The translations under genes were made by a program, and so were the position numbers. From the NCBI GenBank assembly GCA_964370295.1, contig CAYJIR010000031.1, positions 1-26,972 on the forward strand: DNA of 26,972 nt. The letters are read 5' to 3'. The notes under the pieces were generated by a model. That model saw nothing but the letters and a program-made list of their open reading frames with translations. It did not search any database and was not told where the DNA came from. Positions 22,360-26,972 of this stretch are shown piece after piece. Numbering within the stretch: position 1 is the stretch's first letter; every line of letters begins with the position of its first letter. Source of the stretch: JAAYCI01 sp964370295 (GTDB taxonomy: Bacteria; Bacillota; Clostridia; Oscillospirales; Ruminococcaceae).

Positions 22360-22935
22360 ATGAATTTGCCCAATAAATTAACATTGATACGGATAATTTT
22401 AATTCCTGTTTTCATATTTTTTGTCTATGTGTCCACAATACCGCATCACTATCTATGGGCGGCAATTGTTTTTTCGCTTGCAAGTTTTACGGATTTTTTA
22501 GACGGTTATTTAGCCAGGAAATACAATTTAATAACAGATTTTGGTAAATTTGCAGATCCCTTGGCCGATAAACTTCTTACGACCACAGCTTTTATATACA
22601 TGATGGCAGACGGCGTATGTTCGCCGCTTGTTATCGTACTGATATTGATGCGCGAATTTGCGGTTTCCGGCATGAGAATGGTGGCGGCCGGTGCTGAGGA
22701 TGGAAAGGTGATAGCGGCCAATGTTTTTGGCAAGGTGAAAACCGTGTTGCAAATGCTTTCTATTTTATGGTTTTACTTTGCCGCCGGTTTTGCTGGCTTG
22801 GCAACGGGTGAACCACACCTGACATGGGTGCTGATAAGCACTCAGATTCTTTGTTGGCTTGTGGCACTGGTCACCGTGCTTTCGGGTGTGCAATACCTAT
22901 GGCAAAATCGAGTATTTATCCAAAATGCAAAATAA
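22360..22935 (+). CDS. pgsA: CDP-diacylglycerol-glycerol-3-phosphate 3-phosphatidyltransferase
   Basis: A 191-residue membrane enzyme that makes phosphatidylglycerol phosphate, the committed step to phosphatidylglycerol and cardiolipin. It begins MNLPNKLTLIRI, typical of PgsA. The catalytic motif D-x2-DG-x2-AR-x8-G-x3-D-x3-D is complete at residues 45-70 (DFLDGYLAR...GKFADPLAD). LMREFAVSGMR and NVFGKVKT are further PgsA-type motifs, and four or five membrane helices are visible. AGAGGA precedes the ATG. The rimO-pgsA order is common in Firmicutes and supports the specific assignment over the other CDP-alcohol phosphatidyltransferase in this window. Confidence 0.93.
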   Translation: MNLPNKLTLIRIILIPVFIFFVYVSTIPHHYLWAAIVFSLASFTDFLDGYLARKYNLITDFGKFADPLADKLLTTTAFIYMMADGVCSPLVIVLILMREFAVSGMRMVAAGAEDGKVIAANVFGKVKTVLQMLSILWFYFAAGFAGLATGEPHLTWVLISTQILCWLVALVTVLSGVQYLWQNRVFIQNAK

Positions 22936-22956
22936 TAGATATAGAGAAGGGACTTT

Positions 22957-23472
22957 ATGAATTTGAATTTCATAGAAAAATACAGTAAAGAATACCAGCC
23001 TCATCGTTCAGGTTTTTTCAGTCTGGCGTCCAATTTGGTGGCAATGCTCGTGCTTATTATAGCACCATTTGTAAATTTTATGGGTTTAGCACTTCTGATT
23101 TTGGTATTATGTTTGGAAAAAAACAGCGGGATGGTACGGCGCAGTGCCCTATTTTCGCTGTTGTTGTGGTGTGTGGAAAGCATTTGGCTTTTTGTGGTGC
23201 AAGTGATAACTGGCAGTGTTGGTGTCATATTTTATAGCCATTTTTCGCCTGTGACCATGGGTGCCATTGGCATTGTACAAAGCTTTTTATTTTCTGTGCC
23301 GAGTCTTTTGGTGCTGGCAGTGGTCATCTATAGCGCGATACGTGCCTATCGATGGAAGGCTTGGAATCTTCCTTTTTTAGAAAACTTGCCCTTTATTCGA
23401 AATCTTCCAAAAGTGCTATATGATGGAGACGGCCCGGTGCCCGAAGCGTGCGATTTACAATATAAAGGTTAA
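22957..23472 (+). CDS. Small polytopic membrane protein, possibly Tic20/DUF4870-like
   Basis: A 171-residue protein with about four hydrophobic segments (roughly 22-52, 66-92, 97-117 and 118-130). The second helix region starts LEKNSGMVRRSALFSLL and the tail has AIRAYRWKAWNLPFLE, which resembles Tic20/DUF4870 proteins (charged EKNS turn before a helix, and an aromatic A-x-K-A...LPFL end). No catalytic motif is visible and the function is unknown. It starts 21 bases after pgsA and ends 31 bases before cysS, so it is probably in the same transcript. Confidence 0.75.
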   Translation: MNLNFIEKYSKEYQPHRSGFFSLASNLVAMLVLIIAPFVNFMGLALLILVLCLEKNSGMVRRSALFSLLLWCVESIWLFVVQVITGSVGVIFYSHFSPVTMGAIGIVQSFLFSVPSLLVLAVVIYSAIRAYRWKAWNLPFLENLPFIRNLPKVLYDGDGPVPEACDLQYKG

Positions 23473-23503
23473 ATGCATTTTAGCAAATGGAAAAGAGGGA
23501 AAC

Positions 23504-24901
23504 ATGCAAATATATAATACGATGAGTCGAAAAAAAGAAGAACTGGTTCCCTTGTACAAGGGAGAAGTACGCATTTATGTGTGTGGGCCTACGGTGTACA
23601 ACTACATTCATGTAGGCAATGCACGCCCACTTTGTGTGTTTGATACCATGCGCCGCTATCTTAGTTACCGCGGTTATAAGGTATTGTTTGTAAGCAACGT
23701 CACAGACATAGATGATAAGCTAATAACCAAAGCGAATGATACAAAAAAAAGCGTGAAAGAAGTGGCCGAAGAGTTTGAACGCGAATTTTTACACGATGCA
23801 GACGGATTGCAGGTGTTGCGCCCCAGTGTGATGCCCAGAGCGACCGAGCATATGGACGAAATCATCGCGCTTATAGAGGATATTATAGAGCGTGGATATG
23901 GATATAAAGCGGAAAATGGGGATGTATATTTTCGCGCCAGAAAATTTCCGGAATACGGGAAATTGTCCCATAAAGTGCTTGACGATTTAGAAAACAACCG
24001 AGATTTGCGCGCCGAAATGGCAGACAGCCTAAAAGAAGATGAGGCCGATTTTGCCGTGTGGAAGGCAGCAAAACCAAACGAGCCTGCTTGGGACTCGCCC
24101 TGGGGGCCGGGGCGGCCGGGGTGGCACATCGAATGCAGCGCTATGGCAAAAAAACATCTTGGTACCACGTTTGATATTCATGCCGGCGGGCAGGATTTGG
24201 TGTTTCCACACCACGAAAATGAAATTGCACAAAGCGAGTGCGCCAATGGTCAAACGTTCGCACGCTATTGGATGCATAATGGGTTTTTAAACATTGATGA
24301 CCGCAAAATGAGTAAGTCACTTGGAAATTTTTATACGGTACGTCAAGTGGCACAAGAACTAGGGTATGAGCCCATACGATATTTTATGTTAAGTGCGCAT
24401 TATCGCAGCCCGGTAAATTTCACTTTAGATATTTTACGCCAGTGTAAATCCGGTTTAGAGCGTTTGTATACATGCCGCAGCAATCTGGATTTTGCCTTAG
24501 AGAGTGCAAAAAATGAAGGAGACGGGGCACTTTTACAAGAGGCTCGTGTGCATGAAAAGCGTTTTTGCGAAAAGATGGACGACGACTTAAACACAGCCGA
24601 TGCCTTGGCCGTTTTGTTTGATTTTGTACGTGATATCAACAGCAAGGCGAGCCATACAGGCAAACAAGATCTTGTTCAAGTGGCGGAAATATTTGACACA
24701 CTTTGCCAAATTTTAGGGCTTATGATTAAACGTGAGGAAGAAGAGTTCCCAAGCGAAGTTCTGGAATTGGCACAGAAAAGGGCCGAGGCAAGAAAAGAAA
24801 AAAATTGGTCTTTGGCAGATGCTCTTCGCGCCGATATAGAGGCGTGTGGTTATACGGTGGAAGATACGGCGGCTGGGCCTAAATTGGGGCGAAAAAATTA
24901 G
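23504..24901 (+). CDS. cysS: Cysteinyl-tRNA synthetase
   Basis: The 465-residue class I synthetase charges tRNA-Cys with cysteine. The HIGH-type ATP motif is HVGN at 36-39 and the KMSKS loop is at 268-272. The catalytic zinc ligands C27, C211, H236 and E240 match E. coli C28, C209, H234 and E238. An anticodon-binding helical bundle follows, and the C-terminal region LRADIEACGYTVEDTAAGPKL is the usual CysRS ending. ATG 23504 is chosen because AGAGGGA (23494-23500) lies 3 bases upstream and the family starts at this point. An upstream open frame to 23420 overlaps the preceding gene. It is the last gene of the plus-strand block and faces the channel gene. Confidence 0.97.
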   Translation: MQIYNTMSRKKEELVPLYKGEVRIYVCGPTVYNYIHVGNARPLCVFDTMRRYLSYRGYKVLFVSNVTDIDDKLITKANDTKKSVKEVAEEFEREFLHDADGLQVLRPSVMPRATEHMDEIIALIEDIIERGYGYKAENGDVYFRARKFPEYGKLSHKVLDDLENNRDLRAEMADSLKEDEADFAVWKAAKPNEPAWDSPWGPGRPGWHIECSAMAKKHLGTTFDIHAGGQDLVFPHHENEIAQSECANGQTFARYWMHNGFLNIDDRKMSKSLGNFYTVRQVAQELGYEPIRYFMLSAHYRSPVNFTLDILRQCKSGLERLYTCRSNLDFALESAKNEGDGALLQEARVHEKRFCEKMDDDLNTADALAVLFDFVRDINSKASHTGKQDLVQVAEIFDTLCQILGLMIKREEEEFPSEVLELAQKRAEARKEKNWSLADALRADIEACGYTVEDTAAGPKLGRKN

Positions 24902-24923
24902 AAAATTTAAGGGATCATAATAC

Positions 24924-24968
24924 AAAAAAAGCCCCTTACTGTGTTTTTATAAACACAGTAAGGGGCTT
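24924..24968. terminator. Shared bidirectional terminator between cysS and the channel gene
   Basis: GCCCCTTACTGTGTTT (24931-24946) and its exact reverse complement (24951-24966) form a 16-bp perfect stem with a TTAT loop, extendable by two A-T pairs. Seven As precede it, giving a TTTTTTT tail for minus-strand transcripts, whereas only TT follows in the plus direction. It should therefore stop the minus-strand channel transcript efficiently and cysS transcripts less well. Confidence 0.92.
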
Positions 24969-24977
24969 AAAAAACAA

Positions 24978-26798
24978 CTAACGCAAAGTTTTTCGCACAA
25001 CGGCTACTGTAAAATATGACATCAAGAAAAGGCCGGCAAAGCCTTCTAGGCCGGCTAAAAAGGCTGTGAGTTCATTGGCAGGGGAGATATCGCCATACCC
25101 AATGGTCATAAAGGTTATCATGCTAAAATATAGCCCGCGGGGGATGCCTAAGAATACTTGGCCAAATTCCTCACGGCCCATCATTTCAACAAAGGGGATT
25201 TGCCCGCTAAAGATAAAGCCGAAAAAGAACATAACAAGAATCATGGTGATGAAAAGACGAAATGGTTTTGTGCCATATCCCGATATGGCCGATAGCACCC
25301 ACGAGGGAAAACGAAGTAGAAAATCTTTTGTTTTTCGTCGATAATTCATGTATTCGGCGAAGGCTTCGTCTTCGCTGTCGTACTCGCCCAAATGATGGAA
25401 ATTTTCTTTTAGCATTTTTAACTGGTTTGCTTTTTTTTGGTTTACTTCTGCTTCGGGCTCGTTAGATGGAAAAGAATAGTTTGCGATGGCGTTTTTGGCC
25501 GTTTCCCAGTCTAAAAAAATACTGCCTAAATTCTTTGTGTTTAAAAAGGAGAGCTCTTCTATTTGTACGGCTTCTATTTTATCGGTGTTAAGAAGCAATA
25601 CGCCATCGATGATACAATCTATAATCTCCAATGTTTTCACTTTATCAAAGCGAAAAACTTCGTGATTTAGCAAGTTGCAACCTTTAAAGGTGATGGTGGT
25701 TTGTGCGGCCATCACACCTGTAAAATTCACCTCTCCATCACCAAAGTGGCTACGCCAAAAACGCACTTTGCTATCGCCGAAGGTGGAGCCGAAAAACGTG
25801 ACATCACCCGCCTCAAAATTAGAACGGTAAAAACGAACATCACTATTGCCAAAGTTGGTGCCCATAAAAGAAACACTGCCGGTGCCAAAATCAACATCAT
25901 CAAACCAAACATATTCGTCACCAAAGCTGGTGCCACAGAAAGACACCTCGCCGTCACCAAACCGAGCCTTGTTAAAGGTGACGGCACCCTCGCCGAAATT
26001 GGTTTCCCAAAAGGTGACATTGCCCTCGCCGAAGTCGGCTTTTTCAAACGAAACCTTTCCCTCGTCAAAAATAGCACGTCCAAACCATATTTCTCCACTA
26101 CCAAAACGGGCATTTTCAAATGAAACAGGGCCGGCTCCAAAGTTGGTTTCCACAAAGGAAACATCACCATTGCCTAAATTGGCATCTTTAAAAGAGATAG
26201 AACCTTGCCCGAAACGGGCTCCATTGAATAGAACCTCACCGGTTGCAAGCTCTGTGCCCAAAAAAGAAACATCGGCATCGCCAAAATCGGCACCGGAAAA
26301 AGAGAGACTACCGTTTCCACAGTGCATTTTTTCAAAAGAAATTTGTGTGGCATAAAATACGCAAGAATCGAATAGGATTTCGCCGCCTTCAAAAACAGAT
26401 GCTAAAAAAGAGAGGTTATCGGCCTTGAAATGTATGCCCGAAAAATTGGTGTTTCCATCGAAAAAAGCACAATCGGCTGAAAAGTTATTTAGCAGGATAT
26501 TGCTTTGCTCTGCATCGAAAAAACTAAGGCTGGCACAATCAAAATTATCTATATAGCACTTGTCAAAACAGATATCGCTGCCTTCTTGATACATTTTTTG
26601 CACATCTTCCATAGTAAGGAGGTTGTAGCATAGTTGTAAATTGCCATTTTTGCTAAGTTTTAGCAAAATGGTAACCGACTTGTCCACCTGCTCTACAATT
26701 TGATGAGAGACAACAAAGTCATAGGGGTAGGTTGTCAATAGGTACTTATATCGGTCAAAAGCCATCTCATTTTCTTCTGTATGTACTTTAGATGCCAT
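24978..26798 (-). CDS. Two-helix potassium channel with an N-terminal 12-residue-repeat solenoid
   Basis: A 606-residue protein in four parts. Residues 1-128 are soluble and of unknown fold. Residues 129-380 are exactly 21 consecutive 12-residue repeats, consensus [VIL]-x-F-x4-F-G-x-G-x, with no insertion or deletion; this should form a beta-solenoid related to pentapeptide-repeat proteins. Residues 381-512 are a linker with helical LKENFHHLGEYDSEDEAFAEYMNYRR (about 463-488), similar to segments in other pentapeptide-repeat membrane proteins. Residues 513-606 are a minimal ion channel: TM1 513-531, a pore helix, the K+ filter TIGYGD at 565-570, and TM2 about 577-600, ending six residues later. 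With two membrane helices both ends should be cytoplasmic. AGGAGGG 5 bases upstream supports ATG 26798. The ligand and physiological role are unknown. Confidence 0.9.
   Translation of the reverse strand: MASKVHTEENEMAFDRYKYLLTTYPYDFVVSHQIVEQVDKSVTILLKLSKNGNLQLCYNLLTMEDVQKMYQEGSDICFDKCYIDNFDCASLSFFDAEQSNILLNNFSADCAFFDGNTNFSGIHFKADNLSFLASVFEGGEILFDSCVFYATQISFEKMHCGNGSLSFSGADFGDADVSFLGTELATGEVLFNGARFGQGSISFKDANLGNGDVSFVETNFGAGPVSFENARFGSGEIWFGRAIFDEGKVSFEKADFGEGNVTFWETNFGEGAVTFNKARFGDGEVSFCGTSFGDEYVWFDDVDFGTGSVSFMGTNFGNSDVRFYRSNFEAGDVTFFGSTFGDSKVRFWRSHFGDGEVNFTGVMAAQTTITFKGCNLLNHEVFRFDKVKTLEIIDCIIDGVLLLNTDKIEAVQIEELSFLNTKNLGSIFLDWETAKNAIANYSFPSNEPEAEVNQKKANQLKMLKENFHHLGEYDSEDEAFAEYMNYRRKTKDFLLRFPSWVLSAISGYGTKPFRLFITMILVMFFFGFIFSGQIPFVEMMGREEFGQVFLGIPRGLYFSMITFMTIGYGDISPANELTAFLAGLEGFAGLFLMSYFTVAVVRKTLR
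25659..26414 (-). repeat. 21 tandem 36-bp coding repeats (12-residue units)
   Basis: The region encodes residues 129-380 of the channel protein. Units run from LSFLASVFEGGE to ITFKGCNLLNHE and include VSFENARFGSGE, VTFNKARFGDGE and VSFMGTNFGNSD. Position 3 is Phe in all 21 units, and position 8 is Phe in most (Leu or another residue in a few). Positions 9 and 11 are usually Gly. The DNA is diverged between units, so the repeat is maintained at protein level. Confidence 0.9.
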
Positions 26799-26803
26799 AA
26801 CTG

Positions 26804-26810
26804 CCCTCCT
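26804..26810 (-). promoter_or_regulatory. Ribosome binding site of the channel gene
   Basis: On the minus strand AGGAGGG lies 5 bases before ATG 26798. It favours this start over the internal Met codon at residue 12. Confidence 0.75.
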
Positions 26811-26853
26811 AGGTTTTATCCCAATTATTTACCGCCTAAGTGCCTATACATTA

Positions 26854-26882
26854 ATTATACAACATTTGACAACAAATGCAAA
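26854..26882 (-). promoter_or_regulatory. Probable promoter of the channel gene
   Basis: On the minus strand TTTGCA (26877-26882) and TATAAT (26854-26859) are 17 bases apart. The -10 is perfect and the -35 is weak (4 of 6). The start site would be near 26847, giving a leader of about 49 nt. An inverted repeat fills most of the spacer, suggesting control by a DNA-binding protein. Confidence 0.6.
26863..26878. promoter_or_regulatory. Inverted repeat inside the channel promoter, candidate operator
   Basis: CATTTG-ACAA-CAAATG is a perfect 6-4-6 inverted repeat lying between the -10 and -35 and touching the -35. A dimeric repressor bound here would block RNA polymerase. Confidence 0.4.
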
Positions 26883-26885
26883 AAA

Positions 26886-26901
26886 AATTGTAAAAACAAT
26901 T
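26886..26901. promoter_or_regulatory. Second inverted repeat upstream of the channel promoter
   Basis: AATTGT-AAAA-ACAATT is a second perfect 6-4-6 inverted repeat, its centre 23 bp (about two helical turns) from that of the first. It lies just upstream of the -35. Its arms differ in sequence from the first repeat. Confidence 0.35.
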
Positions 26902-26972
26902 GCTTTATAGCGAATGTATTTTTCGAAAATAGAAAAAAGAACAAAACATGGCAAGTGCCGTATGATAAGGGG
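26902..26972. other. Noncoding end of the window
   Basis: AT-rich sequence upstream of the channel promoter. I see no gene, RNA or clear signal apart from a short imperfect inverted repeat around GGCA-AG-TGCC near 26949-26958. Confidence 0.5.

Noticed and set aside
25701..26355. Plus-strand open frames of 140 and 169 codons opposite the repeat region
   Set aside because: They mirror the 36-bp periodic coding sequence of the minus-strand gene, have no ribosome binding site and no recognisable family.
25659..26414. 36-bp periodicity resembling a CRISPR array
   Set aside because: The units are diverged at DNA level, have no constant repeat with unique spacers, and encode an uninterrupted 12-residue protein repeat in the channel gene.

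Overview
The window looks like chromosomal DNA from a Firmicute, most likely a member of the Clostridia. The signs are strong AGGAGG-type ribosome binding sites, GTG/TTG starts, a dgt-dnaG-rpoD cluster, Gram-positive-type RpoB and RpoC without large lineage insertions, a SigA-type sigma factor, and a recA-recX-rimO-pgsA block. The species cannot be named from the sequence. One run of ten Ns inside recA shows this is draft or metagenome assembly.

Layout. (1) 1-54: 5' part of a tRNA-Asn on the minus strand. (2) 245-6204: comM/yifB-type AAA+ ATPase, a dGTPase-like HD hydrolase, DNA primase (dnaG), housekeeping sigma factor (rpoD/sigA) and a GNAT acetyltransferase, all plus strand and tightly spaced. 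(3) 6222-9686: an Rrf2-type regulator with a perfect consensus promoter, then a three-gene operon of an FAD-dependent disulfide oxidoreductase, a CDP-alcohol phosphatidyltransferase and a TVP38/DedA-type membrane protein. (4) 9739-17438: rpoB-rpoC with its own perfect promoter, a structured 5' leader and a clean intrinsic terminator. Neither the ribosomal protein genes that normally precede rpoB nor those that normally follow rpoC are present. (5) 17494-24901: a polytopic GT-C/GT39-like membrane protein, recA, recX, rimO, pgsA, a small Tic20/DUF4870-like membrane protein and cysS. (6) 24931-26798, minus strand and convergent with cysS: a two-helix potassium-channel protein whose N-terminal half is 21 uninterrupted 12-residue repeats.

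Most of the window is core information processing: priming (DnaG), transcription (beta, beta' and sigma subunits within about 13 kb), recombination (RecA/RecX), tRNA charging (CysRS), ribosome modification (RimO) and phospholipid synthesis (PgsA). The parts least explained by known biology are the dodecapeptide-repeat channel with its paired inverted-repeat promoter region, the Rrf2-linked redox/lipid membrane operon, and the rpoBC leader with mutually exclusive hairpins. No mobile element, CRISPR array or obvious horizontally acquired island is visible. No gap between genes exceeds about 260 bases.
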